Shown here in pieces: positions 1 through 13,000 of a stretch of DNA of 64,000 nucleotides. A program made the translations under genes and the position numbers. The stretch lies in assembly GCF_000346465.2 (NCBI RefSeq), contig NC_034016.1:10148842-10212841 (forward strand), read 5' to 3'. The notes under the pieces are model-generated. The model was given only the letters and a program-made list of their open reading frames with translations. It was not told the origin of the DNA and searched no databases. Within the stretch, counting starts at the first letter, position 1, and each line of letters starts with the position of its first letter. Origin of the DNA: Prunus persica. Taxonomy: Eukaryota; Streptophyta; Magnoliopsida; Rosales; Rosaceae.

Positions 1-2472
1 ATGAAAAGGGCGAAGCAACAAATGAAGGTCCAATTTATTATTATTTATTTTTAATTTTATAATTTTAAAAATTTGTTTTCTTATTCATATTTGTATGTGT
101 GGGTGAGGATTTGAAAGGATACATTCATTTAGTTTGATTCCATGTTGTTTATCTGTTACGAATATTTTTTTTTCTTAGACATCTTTTGAGCTTTCCTTAT
201 ATAGGAAAAGTTTCTATTTCTCTTTCTGCAACTGCCACCAATTTTAAAAGTTGATACTCATGTTCCCGTGTAACAGGAAAGCACGAAGATGTGGGTGTGG
301 CTTTGGTAAAATCTCTTCAGAACACAAAATATTCAGTTGATGAAAAGTTAGAGGAGAGCTTCATTAATCTATTTAGTCGGAAGCCTAATTTATTGTCAAA
401 CGCTCAAAGTGATGGAAAAGATACCTATGAATCTAGAGAAGAGATCCGTATGATAGAGCCCTTAGAGGAATATCAGTCTAGGGAAGCAATCAAAGGAGAT
501 GGTTCTGCTGAAGAAAGCAATGCGGAGGATTCTGACGGTTCAGAATCAGAATCTTCAGATAAGAATGAAGCAGCTCGTAAAGATGCATCAGATCAAGATG
601 CTAATCTTAAAGATCACTTGAAGGAACATGTGGAGTTTCATGGTGGAAGGTCAAGGAGAAAAGTTATATTTGGAAATGACCTTGATCATAACGATATGGA
701 GGTGAACAAAGCTAAACTCATTATCTCTGTTGAATAGAACCATGATTTGGAGAAGAAAAAATATTTTGTTTGTGTTTGAGTGTGTGTGATGTTACAGGAT
801 ACTTGAAGTTCACTTGCGGAGGCTCATGCACATTAAACAGCTTTGATGTTTTCGTTACTTTGGTGTTTGCATGTTCATGTTATTACTCACATGGCTTAAT
901 AGTGTTTTAAGATAACTTCAGTGACTATTAAATATAAATAATCTAATGTGCTATTATATTTCTTGTTTTTTCATGTCTGATCCTCGTGGGTTACTTGCTC
1001 ATGATTCACTGATACTAAATGCTACATTTTTGCTTTTGTGGACTGTACGATCTGTAGATTCTCGTTAAATGCATAATAGATGTTATAACTTTTACTACTT
1101 CTACTAGTTGTCATATCCTCTTCACCTTTCAGGTTATGAACAGTATAAGTAGTGGAAACCAGAAATGTGTATACATTGAGCGTCCATGCTCTTCTTTAAT
1201 ATTACTCAGGTTCTATGCATATTCTTCCATTATAGGATTCAGATTTTGAGGCTGAAGATGATGGTGATGACAACAATGATGATGATATTCAGGCATCTTC
1301 TGGTTCAGATTCAGAGGAAGATGAAGATGTTCATGAAACAGATGGTACATTTACTCCCAATTTGCAAATTTGTTGTAGGTTGTAATATTCTTATTTTCTG
1401 AGCAAGAAGTACTCTGCTTATCTTTTGTATTAGATGCAACCTTCTATGGTGAACGGTCTGTGATGCCAAAACCCAATATTATATATGTTGATAAAAATTA
1501 AGTATGTATAAGAAAATGGTATATAACTGTAAATGTTATCCATCGATTGCTTACGCGTTTTAATGTCTCAAATTATAGATTTCCCAGTGACTTCCCATTG
1601 ATAAAAATTAAGTATGTATAAGAAAATGGTATATAACTGTAAATGTTATCCATCGATTGCTTACACATTTTAATGTCTCAAATTATAGATTTCCCAGTGA
1701 CTTCCCATTATCTAATTTTATCTCCCCCTTTTTTTGTGGCCTCATACTAGATGAGATAGGGAACATTGCAAAGTGGAAAGAATCTTTGGTAGAAAGGACT
1801 TCCTCAAGACAAACTATTAACCTTATGCAACTTGTATATGGGAAATCTACATCAATGCCAACAACATCTATCAATGAACATGATAGTAGTGTAGATGATG
1901 AAAGTGATGGAGATGATTTTTTTAAGCCAAAAGGAGAAGTAAACAAGGTTTGTTTGGACACTACTTTTCATATCTCGCCGTAAGCGGCGCATTCTTTTTA
2001 ATGTCAGGGGGATTTATGTTTCTTTCCAATCTGAAAATAAATTATTGGGGTAACCTTCATAACTGAAGTGAGCGCTGTCATATTATCATTTTTGTTTGTT
2101 TATTGCAGAAACATGGAGGAATAGAAGGTGGAAATTGGAATATCGAGGACTGTTCCAAATTCACAAATTATTCAAATCTCAAAGACTGGAAAGAGGAAAA
2201 GCTTAGGGAGGGTATTCGTGATCGTTTTGTTACTGGTGATTGGTCGAAAGCTTCTCAAAGAAATCAAGCTGCAGAGGCTAAAGTTTTAGATGATGATGCT
2301 GTCTATGGTGACTTTGAAGATTTAGAAACTGGTGAGAAGCATGATGGGAATCATACAGATGATGCAAGCAGTGATGTAAACCACAAGGAAGATGATTTGG
2401 CCAAAGAGGAGCGGAGGCTGAAAAAGCTTGCTCTTCGTGCAAAGTTCAATGCTCAATATCCTTTTCACCCGA

Positions 2473-2506
<34 letters not shown>

Positions 2507-5066
2507 CTTTTTCGAAGAATTACATATTGCTCTTCCGCCATAACCAAGGAAGAATTTTTTGATTGTTTTTTCTTTCGAGTTTGGAATTGGATGAAGCCGG
2601 GATATGATCTTCATTTAAGGTTCTGGGTTGTATTTTGCATTTGTCCACATATGACGTTCTAACAGTAGTTCTGTGTGTGAACATTTTTATTTTTGGTTTG
2701 GTCATATCTACTCTTTTGTATTTGTAGAGAATGTCTGAAATTACTTTTGTGCCCTTAATTTGATCTACATTTGATGGAGCTGAGTCATCTGAAGAGGAGC
2801 TTGAGAGTAAACATGAAGGCAAGTCTGGTCGTGATCAATCCAAAGAAAGTGGCTATTTTGACAAGGTAAACTTTCTCGCATATATTTAAGATTGTTTTGC
2901 ACCATACAAGGTAGTGAGAGCTCATGCCTAGTTCTTCCAGCTGAAGGATGAGATTGAACTTCGGAAGCAAATGAATATAGCTGAACTCAATGACCTGGAT
3001 GACGCCACCCGATTAGAGATAGAGGGTTTCCGGACAGGGACTTACCTACGGTTGGAGGTTCATGATGTCCCTTATGAGATGGTTGAATATTTTGACCCCT
3101 GTCATCCTATTTTGGTTGGAGGAATTGGTCTTGGTGAAGAAAATGTCGGACACATGCAGGTTAGTGTACATTATAAATATTCAATATTTATTTATTTTTT
3201 GTTTTATACTAGCCTGCCCATTTCACGTGTGAGATAGCTCCCATATTTTATGATATTGAATAGTCAGTGGGTGGTTGTATTTTAGTCAGGCCATTATGTT
3301 ATTTATAGGGTGGTTTTAGTAACTTAGACACCAAATACAGTTATTGGGTGAAATAGAGTGACACCCTATCAGGTGTTCACTTTATATAATAGATAGATGG
3401 ATAGCAATGATGTGCTATTATGTTATTAACCACTGGTGTTGCTAGCATTTATGTCACGAATGTAAAATTGCATTAAATAGACTAGGGTTTAGAATATATT
3501 TACAAATTTAATAGACTTCTTTGCCATTTGAAATTTACTTCAAGTTAGCACTAATGCTCTTATCAGCTGGCTGGCTCCATAAATTTGGCAATTTTGTTTT
3601 GTTACATTATTTTTCATATTAAAAGCAAATGACTAGTCATTTACTCCACGGGTCCCAATTAATATATTTACAATATGATAAAGCTTGAAGTGAATGACGC
3701 TGCTTCTCTGATAGATGCTCATGGTTCCTTATGGGCTCAATGTTCTCATATATTTGAAGAATTTTCATCTCATCAGATGTTGTGTTCCGTCTATTTCAGG
3801 CCAGGTTAAAGCGGCATAGATGGCACAAGAAAGTACTTAAGACTAGTGATCCTATTATTGTTTCTATTGGGTGGAGGCGGTACCAAACAATACCTGTTTA
3901 TGCTATTGAAGATCGCAATGGAAGACATCGCATGCTTAAGTACACTCCCGAACACATGCATTGCCTTGCAATGTTTTGGGGCCCTCTTGCCCCTCCTAAT
4001 ACTGGTGTGGTTGCTTTCCAGAATTTATTGAACAATCAGGTTTGACAAGTTTCCTTTTTTTTTTTTTTTTTTCCTTCTTTCTTTATGTTTCTTACATCTC
4101 TTCGAAAGTTTTAGGATTAGCAAAGGGAAAGCTTTGAATTTTTTCCATTTAAGATTTATCTAATGAGGCCCAAGTTGAGGATTAAACTTTAGGATCACAT
4201 ATGAGGCCCACCTTTCAATGTGGTGCCATGATTTGAACCATGCATTTTATGGGTTCTCTTCCAAAAAATTTGCCTACAAAAAATATCCAAATCAAACGAT
4301 TGTTTAGTTATTTAATTGTGTGATCTAATATACGGAAAAAGACAATGTGACGATCATGCAATGATAAATGATATTCAAATAGATTAATCATTCATGATAT
4401 GGCTGATTTTTTTTTTTTTTTTCAGATATGAGATTGAAAATGAACGGTTTGAAACGTGGAATATTTCTGTAAATATTCAGAATTCTAAAATCCTTGTTGT
4501 CTAACTTGTATTAGATCTGATTAACTCAGATCAATAGATTCTTACTGTATATTGGGACATAATGGCATGAAAATGACATGCCCTCTATTTTTAATTTTTT
4601 TTTTCATGAATAGGGCTGCATCAGGCTTTAGCTTCTGAAGGAAGAAAAATGAGAGCTTTGAACAGGTCACTAGGAGCTTAAATTCATTTTTGTCAGTGGC
4701 ATTGAGCTCCTGATGCTTATTTAAGAATTGAACATTAGTGCCTTTCTCCTGTGTGCATAAATTGCTAATGTGTAAAGAATTATTTTTAAATATTGGACCT
4801 TTGTACATCTGATGGCCATTAAATAGCATAAGCATCCTATGCGCATTACCTTTATTCATGTGCTTAGGAGAACGATAAGGTCAGTCTTTAGGAAATATGG
4901 AGCCCTGTGCAAAAATAAAAAATGTGGCTCTTTTAAACCTCCTCACAAAAAAACCACAATTTTTGTTGTCAGGTTTTGGTATCATACTTTAACAAAACAA
5001 TGAACAAGATAATTCAATGTAAAGGCAAAGGGTTAAATTAAGGAATCAAAGTTCAACTTAAAATTG

Positions 5067-5097
<31 letters not shown>

Positions 5098-7724
5098 CCA
5101 AAAAAATGGCTAGCACGCCACAATCGCTGAGCACCTTGGCTTCCTAGTTCCATGCCCCAGAAAATTTCTGTTTTGTATGTCTCTTTATAATGAATTTAAT
5201 CCAGTTTTCTGCTCTTTATTGAGCTACAGTACATTTAGGTACATGATTTATTTATTTTTGTTTTGAAAGCGATAATCGGTAGAAAAAAGATACGAAAAGA
5301 AGTCAGGAAGGGACACATAATTTATCCTTGGTGTTTTGCGGAAGTGCTGGTTATGCTAGTTTCTCTCTTGTAAAATACAATTTTTAGTTAACCAGCCTAG
5401 ACTTTGAAGTTGGAATGCTTTGGATTTGATCCTTGTGATAACAATGTATTTCATGTAAGTAGATTTTGTGGAGACCACTTTGTAGATCAATAATGTGTTT
5501 CCTTTTATTGCTTAAATTCTATATTGTGTGTGTGTTTTATTTATTTATATTTTGCTTAGTGGGTCTACTAAGCCTTTGGTAAATTAGTCTATTTTAAGTG
5601 CCCATCCCCCTCTCGTTCTGCCATCTCAAAGAAAAAAGACTAGTCATTTAAAAAAGACCATGTGCTCGTTTATATTTCCCTTTTTGTTTAACTTTGTCAA
5701 ATTTTATGCTTATACCGTGTTCTTTGTTCTTAAGCTAGTTTCTTTGGTCTGGCAGGCACAATTTAGGATCACAGCAACAGCAGTTGTGCTTGAGTTCAAC
5801 CATGCATCACGAATAGTGAAGAAACTCAAACTAGTTGGTCACCCCTGCAAGATATTCAAGAACACTGCACTTGTAAAAGATATGTTCACCTCAGATCTTG
5901 AAATAGCTCGGTTTGAAGGAGCTGCTGTTCGAACTGTCAGTGGCATTCGGGGGCAGGTGAAAAAGGTATGCTTGTTTGATGTTGAAATTTATATATATAT
6001 GTGCGTGTGATTTTTTATTTGTCCATGTGGATTTTGGCAGTCGAATATTCATTCTGGCAATTAAACTCAAATATATAAAAGCATGAATTAGCTGTCTTCT
6101 AACTGGAATGATTTTCATTTCATCTTTACTCATGAGCTGGTGTTGGTACTGAGTTGTGCATACTATAGGTAACAGAAACATTTCTGATGCCTTCACTGTA
6201 ATTATTGTTCTGAGCATGGATAGGCATATTTGAATATTTCCTTATATGACCCATGATGCTAATTTAATTGAATTTTAATAATTGTAATATTGACAGGCTG
6301 CAAAAGAAGAAATTGGTAACCAGCCGAAAAAGATGGGTGGACAACCAAAAGAAGGGATTGCTAGGTGTACCTTTGAGGATAAAATTAAGATGAGTGACAT
6401 TGTATTTTTGCGTGCTTGGACCCAAGTTGAAGTTCCTCAATTTTACAACCCATTGACAACATCACTGCAACCTCGTGATAAGACGTGGCAAGGGATGAAA
6501 ACTACTGCTGAATTGAGGAGAGAACATAATATTCCTATTCCTGTTAACAAAGATTCACTTTACAAGGTAATCTATGATGTGTGGGCCTCAAAGTGAGGCT
6601 GCTTACTGCAGCAGTACATGGTTTTTCTCTCAATTCTGCCCATGGAGTACTGCATGTTTTCTTTCTTTAGTTTTTCTTTTTTTTCAATGGTACTTAATTT
6701 TAATTTTAATTTTAATTTGTTTGTGTCAACAGCCAATTGAAAGGAAGCTGAAGAAGTTCAACCCATTGGTGATTCCTAAGTCATTGCAGGCTGCTTTGCC
6801 ATTTGCATCAAAGCCTAAGGATATACCCATTAGAGGAAGGCCACTTCTTGAAAATAGAAGAGCAGTTGTCATGGAGCCTCATGAACGGAAAGTTCATGCT
6901 CTTGTTCAACATCTTCGATTAATTAGAAATGAGAAGGTATGCACCTTAAGACAAATATTCCGTTTGAACACTCGTGCCAAATGCATGATTGATGGTTAAA
7001 TTTGTTGGAAAGCCAAATTGGGTATGTAACACCAATACAGAGTCACAACTTAGAGGTGTTTGTTTGAATAACCGCACCATTACTTTGGAAGAGGATTACT
7101 TTTGAGTTTTGGCAATGGAGCTTGCATAAACACCTTTGAGGCAAACCTCAGACTATCCCTGAAGTGTTGCACCAATTTAATGTTACCCTTTCCTGGACTT
7201 GCTTTTATACTAGTGTTAGTGTATATGAATTTTAATATTCTATTTTGCTGAATTTTTTTTTTTCTTTCCGTTTGATGGCGCTTCTATATTGCTGATTTTT
7301 AAGATGGCTCATACTATATCATACTCTTCACTTCACCAGGCTTTTTATTTATTTCTATTTTTACTTTTTGTGGAGAAAACTTGTAGGCCTAGTGTAGAGC
7401 ACATACATTATGTTGGCTTTATACTAGAGCGCATATATAGCTGAAAGTATATTTCTTTATTTTTATTTTGAAGACTCATTTGTGCAGTTCTGTAACATTT
7501 TCCGATGGAAATTTTCCTATTATTTTGAAAGTATTTTAACTTCGCTTTGGCTTTTGCAGATGAAGAAGCGCAAGCTTAAGGATGATAAAAAAAGGAAAGA
7601 AACTGAAGTGCAGAAAGCCAAAGAAGAGCAGTTGTCAAAAAAGCGTCAGAGGGAAGAACGGCGGGAGAGATATCGGGAGCAAGACAAACTGAAGAAGAAA
7701 ATCAGGAGAAATGCAGAGGACTGA
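1..7724 (+). CDS. BMS1: Ribosome biogenesis protein BMS1 homologue, 5'-truncated by window edge
   Basis: BMS1 is a nucleolar GTPase needed for 18S rRNA processing and 40S assembly in the SSU processome. I place exons at <1-27, 277-701, 1236-1344, 1751-1947, 2109-2455, 2769-2865, 2941-3159, 3800-4039, 5756-5965, 6297-6566, 6733-6936 and 7560-7724. All junctions keep frame and the stop is TGA at 7722-7724. About 835 residues are visible: an acidic Ser/Glu/Asp linker (277-1344), then the conserved C-terminal RIBIOP_C-type region (segments such as [30 protein letters not shown] and [12 protein letters not shown]), and a very basic Lys/Arg/Glu tail that fits nucleolar targeting. The N-terminal P-loop domain lies upstream of base 1. 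Every splice site is GT-AG except intron 2456-2768, which is AT-AC. Tsr1 is the nearest alternative, but the acidic linker and C-terminal segments fit BMS1 better. I see no break in the visible part. Confidence 0.93.
1488..1707 (+). repeat. Recent 110-bp tandem duplication in a BMS1 intron
   Basis: Bases 1488-1597 are repeated at 1598-1707 with only two substitutions visible (ttacgcg versus ttacaca). The duplication lies just upstream of the exon that begins at 1751, in intron 1345-1750. High identity points to a recent event. It should not change the protein, because the acceptor at 1749-1750 is outside the repeat. Confidence 0.9.
2456..2768 (+). other. U12-type (AT-AC) spliceosomal intron inside BMS1
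   Basis: The exon before this point has no GT donor that keeps frame. The intron begins ATATCCTTTT (2456-2465), which matches the U12 5' splice-site consensus. It ends TCTAC (2764-2768), and CCCTTAAT at 2752-2759 sits where a U12 branch site (TTCCTTAAC-like) should be, about 10 nt from the 3' end. Removing 2456-2768 joins the coding frame exactly (FNAQ then [10 protein letters not shown]). The intron also carries a (TA)n run near 2478-2506. Confidence 0.88.
5067..5090 (+). repeat. (AC)12 microsatellite in a BMS1 intron
   Basis: A perfect dinucleotide run of about 24 bp within the long intron 4040-5755, flanked by AT-rich sequence. No other structure was recognised in that 1.7 kb intron apart from poly-T runs. 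Confidence 0.95.
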
Positions 7725-8167
7725 TGGATGCACAAATTTTTGCAAACTGTTTATGTGGCTTGGGGAAACTGGGTCATTGTGCTTGCCGAAAAGAAAGATA
7801 AGTGGTAGAGATACTCTAGGATTTGATACTATCTCAGAAACATGACCCAGATTACGGTTCTGACAGCCCCATTTGAGATAAATCGACGTGTGGGAATTGT
7901 CAATGTGCAATTTTGTAGTCATACCCTTCAACATGTATCATATGTTTGCTCTTGGCTTCTGAGCAGGTGTTTTTCTGGGTACATTGGAGGGATGGGACCA
8001 TGAACTTAAAATGTCATTTTATATCAGTGTTCTAATTGCTACATTTATGGAAAGTTTTATTGCAATTAAATACAAAATTGAGATATTTAGTTATATACCC
8101 ATTTCTAGCATTTGTGTTATGTGTGTGAGTTTAATATGCTATCGTCCATTTTAATAGGAAAGGGCCT

Positions 8168-8206
<39 letters not shown>

Positions 8207-8319
8207 AAATTCTATTCCATTTAATTTCTATAAACAAACTCAAAAAATGACCCTATTAAATTTAATTTTGATTATTAAATTACTTTGATGTCCTATTGAG
8301 TGTTTTGGATTTTTTTAAA
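7725..8319. other. BMS1 3' UTR and AT-rich intergenic DNA with (TA)n
   Basis: This stretch follows the BMS1 stop codon. The first few hundred bases probably form the 3' UTR. A perfect (TA)n run lies at about 8171-8198. There is no open frame of note, and the next element begins near 8320. Confidence 0.6.
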
Positions 8320-8480
8320 GAGAAATTACATAAAACCCCCCGACTTAAAGGGTCATTTATGAGTTCATATCCGATTTTAGTGACATTTATCAGTACATAT
8401 TCAACGTCACGAAAACTCTACGATTTGCTCTCTCCATTGGCCAAACTGTTAGTAAGTTTGTTAAATGCTGACATGTTAAA
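8320..8480 (+). repeat. Left terminal inverted repeat of the Pack-MULE-like element
   Basis: Pairs with the complement of 13391-13475 followed by the complement of about 9995-10070. The pairing runs continuously across the point where the LTR is inserted in the right copy, so the right TIR was whole before that insertion. Confidence 0.75.
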
Positions 8481-9078
8481 AATGGAACTCATAAAAAAAC
8501 TAATAAAATATTATGCACATGTTAAAAATAATTTTTAAATCATATTAAAATCATTAAAAAATGAAAAATAAAATCTCATCTCTCTTCTCTAACCCAGCCA
8601 ACCCTCTCTCCATCCCGACTCAAACCCACCTCTCAGCCACAACTCTCTTGTCGCTGCCCAAAGAACCACCCAGCCACCTCCCAAAACCCACCAACCCAGC
8701 CACCGCCCAAAAGAATCCGGTGCCAATTCAAATGATGAAGACTAATTGGAGGGAAAAATTTGCAGACCTATGTCCGCCACCTCCTCCTCCCTCCGTTCAC
8801 CATGAATACCCAAAAAACCAAAAACCCAGAAAAAAAGCTGCACGAGGAGTGCGGCTGTTGAGGAGCTAACTCTAGAAATCCCATATCCCATTTTGCAGAA
8901 AAAACAAAAAATCAAGTTGAATTCTCATATGGGTCACCTCCATTTCCTCTTAGTCCAACGTTTTTTTTTTTTTTTTTTTATAATCAAGTTCATAAATTTA
9001 ATGATCCATAACTTATCAAATTCTCATCTGGTTTTGAAATCGATTTGAGTTTGAGTGGGTTATGGTCCAAATCAAAAC

Positions 9079-9331
9079 ATTGTTGAGAGCGTTTGTCTTC
9101 GGCCAGCAATTCCTCCTTCAAAGACTTGACCTCTTCAGCACATACCCGACTAGCAAGAATCTTGGCGTTGTTCTTGATACCCAATTGGGCCAACTTCTCG
9201 TTTCCATCGTCGTCTTTCAAGACTTTGCCTGCACATATCAAATTGATTGAGTTGCTCTCGCAGTTTGATCGCTTTGCAACCTCTTCTCTCAACATGGGTA
9301 CGATCGCAGTTTCATCAGAACCAGCACCCAT
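9079..9331 (-). pseudogene. Captured fragment of a NUB1-like (NEDD8 ultimate buster 1) gene, ubiquitin-like domain
   Basis: Reading the - strand from ATG at 9331, the frame contains VPMLREEVAKRSNC, INLICAGKVLKDDDGNEK, LAQLGIKNNAKILASRVC and KSLKEELLAEDKRS. These match my recollection of the N-terminal ubiquitin-like domain of plant NUB1-type UBA proteins, which deliver NEDD8 or ubiquitin conjugates to the proteasome. After about residue 84 the resemblance stops and the frame ends at 8990, so the UBA domains are missing. The first residues of the usual protein are also altered. Upstream (9340-9660) lies a (GA/CT)n-rich leader, as expected if the 5' UTR was copied too. Lying between MULE-type inverted repeats, it is best read as a transduplicated exon. 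Whether it is transcribed cannot be judged. Confidence 0.7.
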
Positions 9332-9596
9332 GAGGAAAAACAGAATCCCAATTCTCCAAATTCAATGAAATTAAATAAATAAAAGCAGAGTTTGAGAGCT
9401 CACTTGCAGAAAAAGAATCAAGAATCACAGTAACACAACCAAATCCCAGCGTCATCCCTAAATCCTCTTAGCACAACCCACATCCACACTCCCCAGCAAC
9501 CCACACCCCACATCTAGCCGTCCCCTTGAAATTCGCTAACCCATCGCCTCTCATCCAAAATCCCGACCCCAGCTTTGGATTTGGTTGCAGTATTCG

Positions 9597-9599
<3 letters not shown>

Positions 9600-9653
<54 letters not shown>
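9600..9653 (+). repeat. (GA)n microsatellite, about 54 bp
   Basis: A perfect (GA/CT)n run inside the Pack-MULE-like element, upstream of the NUB1-like fragment on the - strand, where it would sit as (CT)n in a 5' leader. Open frames through it (SLSLSL or RERERE) are artefacts. Confidence 0.95.
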
Positions 9654-9656
<3 letters not shown>

Positions 9657-10070
9657 TGGTGTGGTTGCAGATATAGCAGCCCCATCGTATGTCCAGATGT
9701 GTCAACGCCAATCAGAACAACCACCGCCGGTCAGAGAAATTGTTGAACGGAAGTGACAGCGCCGGCGGGATTTGGGCGAGGGAGAGGGGTGGCTGGGCGC
9801 AAGGCAGGGGTTAGGGTAGCTGTGTGGGGAAGAGAGAGGGCAAGAGAAATATATATTTTTTAATTAACACATTTAATTGATTTATTTAATATAAATTTAA
9901 CTTTTTAAAAAACATTCGAAAAAATAAATATTTTTTAATTAATTTTTCGTCCACGTGGAAGTCCATGTCATCAAAAAATGGGTCTCACTTTTGACACATC
10001 AGCATTTAACAGACTTACTAATAGTTTGGCTAATGGAGAGGGCAAATTGTAGAGTTTCCATTATGTTGAG

Positions 10071-13000
10071 TGTAACAACCCGATCCTAAATTAATAGTTA
10101 AATATTAAATTATTCAAGAACAAGACAATTTTACCCCGAGAATATTGAAATGATTTAAGAGTTGACTTTTTATTCGGGGAGATTAAATGATTAAAATAAG
10201 AGGAAATAAATTTACATGAGAAAATAAAGTGAAATAAACAATAAAATAAAATAATTTTAATTAATTTAGGCTTTTGAAAATTAAAGATATTATTTAATAT
10301 AAAAAGGGGCAAAAATGTCATTTTAAGTTTGGGAAGAAATTTGGAAATTTCAATTGTACCGTTAGAACACATCGAGATGAGTTCGTAGACTCGTAGTGGG
10401 CTTAGATACAAGTTGTAACGAGAGAGATACAATCAAAATTCAATTAGGAGCAAAATCGTAATTGTGCCAAACTGGTTTTTAAAACCAGAATCTCTCTCTC
10501 TCCCCTCCCTCGGATGTGACGACAACACCCCCCCAAAAACAGCACCTTCGGTTTTTATGTTTGCCATCTCCTCCACCGGCCACCAAATTTCATGATTTTG
10601 GTACCAAAACGTCAAGCTCACTTCCCTCTTCCCATCCTGACCAACCTCAACCGTTGGAACCACCGGTGCTGGGAGGAAAATGCAAAAATCCGAGCTATTT
10701 TTGATAGATTTTCTCAATCTTTGTTCGAACGATTTCAAGCACCAAATCTTGCGATCCAGGTATGCCTTTCCATCTATTCTTCGAGCTCTAACTGACGGTT
10801 GGATAAGATTTGATTGATTTGTATCATAGATAACCCGAAATGCGACTTGAAATTTGGCCAATTTTCAAATTGAAATTTCAGCCATTTCCGGCCATTTTTC
10901 GGGGTAAGTCCAAGAACAAAAGTGGTTCCAAATAGGGTGTTATACCTAGGATAGGAGTTTGGGCTGGCGGTTTGGAGTATTTTCGGTAGCCAGAAATTGA
11001 TCAAGCCACTCACTTGCTGTCAGTGTGTGTGGCGGCGCGTGGGCTACATAGTGAGATCACTCTCAGTCCTAGAATGATCCTCGTATTGTCAAGAGTGCGT
11101 AGGAATTCACGGATATCAATTTGGACAATGTTTGAGCCCCGATAGGATCTCGCATTTTGTACGATTTTCGGGTTGATACATTTGAACCATTGGATGTAGT
11201 TATTTTCGTATATGTCAATCTAGACAATTCTCGGATTGTGTAGGATTCAACGGATCGGGAATCGGAGTCCCAGATACTCCGAAAAGGCCAACCCTAGGGC
11301 TAGGTTTACAGTAACCGTGCGATCGTGCGTAGTCCGACCGTCAGATCGAGACCAAACTCTCGGGACATGTGTCCTAGGCATGTTACAACCTCTAGGAACT
11401 CTTGGATCGGAATCTTGAGGTCATGAACCCTACGGGTCCCGGGTTGACTTTTTGGGACTTATCGCTTTTTGGGTCCTGAGGCACTTCTAGACCATTCTAA
11501 TCATTGGAAATGCTTAAATAGGCTTGAGAATGACTTCAAATACAATGCACGCACTTCTAGGAGCCCAGGGCTAGGACTTTGGATTAAATCATGAGGATGA
11601 GCTCCAGAGGATATGGTTGAGCTTATAGAAAGCTCATGTGTGTGCGAGTGTTCATTTGGTTTAGTTATGGTTTTAATTTCATAATTTTATGTGATTTTAG
11701 GATGAGTATTTAATTATCTGTTTATTTATCACCTGTTTATAGATATATATATTTATATTCATATGGTTAATTGTGTTGTAAGATTATAAATATAATATTG
11801 GAATGACATGTTAATTAGAGATCAAGATGGTTAGCAAACTAGTTAAGTATTTAATACATCTATTCAATAGTTGAAAAGGATGAATTATAGTCCTTGGCTT
11901 TGATCAGATTGTGGCATGTATATGTATATTTATATTTTAAGTTTAGTTGAGAACAAATTTATTGAAAGTTGATATACATGACGAGTTATAGTTTTCAAAC
12001 CCACCACGAGGGTACCCCCTAGTTACTTTGAAACAGTTTGGTTATTTTGATAATGCCCCACGAGTTTTGGGGACGCCTGAACTGTGTGGTGCGAGGATTG
12101 CAGCTTAGATTGAAGTGTTATCTCTGAGACCTGCTAGGAATGTGGCTCGGATGGACTTGGTGTCTCCGGAACTTGCGAGGATTGCGGCTCATATTGAAGT
12201 GTTATCTCTGAGACCTGCGAGGAATGAGGCTCGGTTAACTTTGTGTTTCCAAGGCCTGCGAGGATGGAATTAAAGGACTAACATTGGAATTGACGAATTA
12301 TTATTGGAATTGACGGATATATGGAATTGACGGCACATATAAAATTGACGATATTAAAGGAATTGACGGATCAGGAATAAGAGTACGCCTAGGTGGAGAG
12401 AATTTAAGTTCTGAGATGCTTTTAAACTAAATTGAGGATTTTATACAGTTACCATTATTTTCTTAACCGTCACATTTGTGTTACAAGCGATAGATGGAAA
12501 TATATATAGATTCTAATCAAGTTATTGATATATATATTTATTTATTTTAATTCATTTATTTATGAACTTTATGTGAGTTTGATACAAGGGTGTTCGGAGC
12601 TTATAATATTTAACTTATGTTATTTTATTTTATTATGTTAATTTATCTTTATCTTGCATTATTTTATATAGTATTAAATATCTTGAGTTTTTTAGCATAT
12701 TTTGCCCCACAAGTCTTAGAGTTATACTGATTGTGGGAGCGAGGATTGCGGACCAGGTTGACCAGATGTCTTCTGAGTCCAGCAAGGATTATAGGTCAGG
12801 ATGTGTCACCATTGGTGTCACGAGGAATTGATGGTTATGGCTTTCCAAGCATGATTACTTGATAGAAATGCTTTTATTTCTTCGTTTGATTATATATTGC
12901 CATGTGAGAAATGCCAGGAAGCTTGAAACAGAAAGTTGAGATGAAATTAGAGAACTACGTGTGGCTTGATCCCTCAATAAGGGTACGTAGGCAGCCTATA

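Noticed and set aside
2103..2543. BMS1 exon read through to a stop at 2543
   Set aside because: Read-through crosses a (TA)n run and loses similarity at once; the U12 splice at 2456/2768 restores the conserved frame.
9526..9756. Open frames giving RERERE or SLSLSL at (GA)n tracts (also near 24480 and 32290)
   Set aside because: Translations of dinucleotide repeats with no conserved sequence around them.
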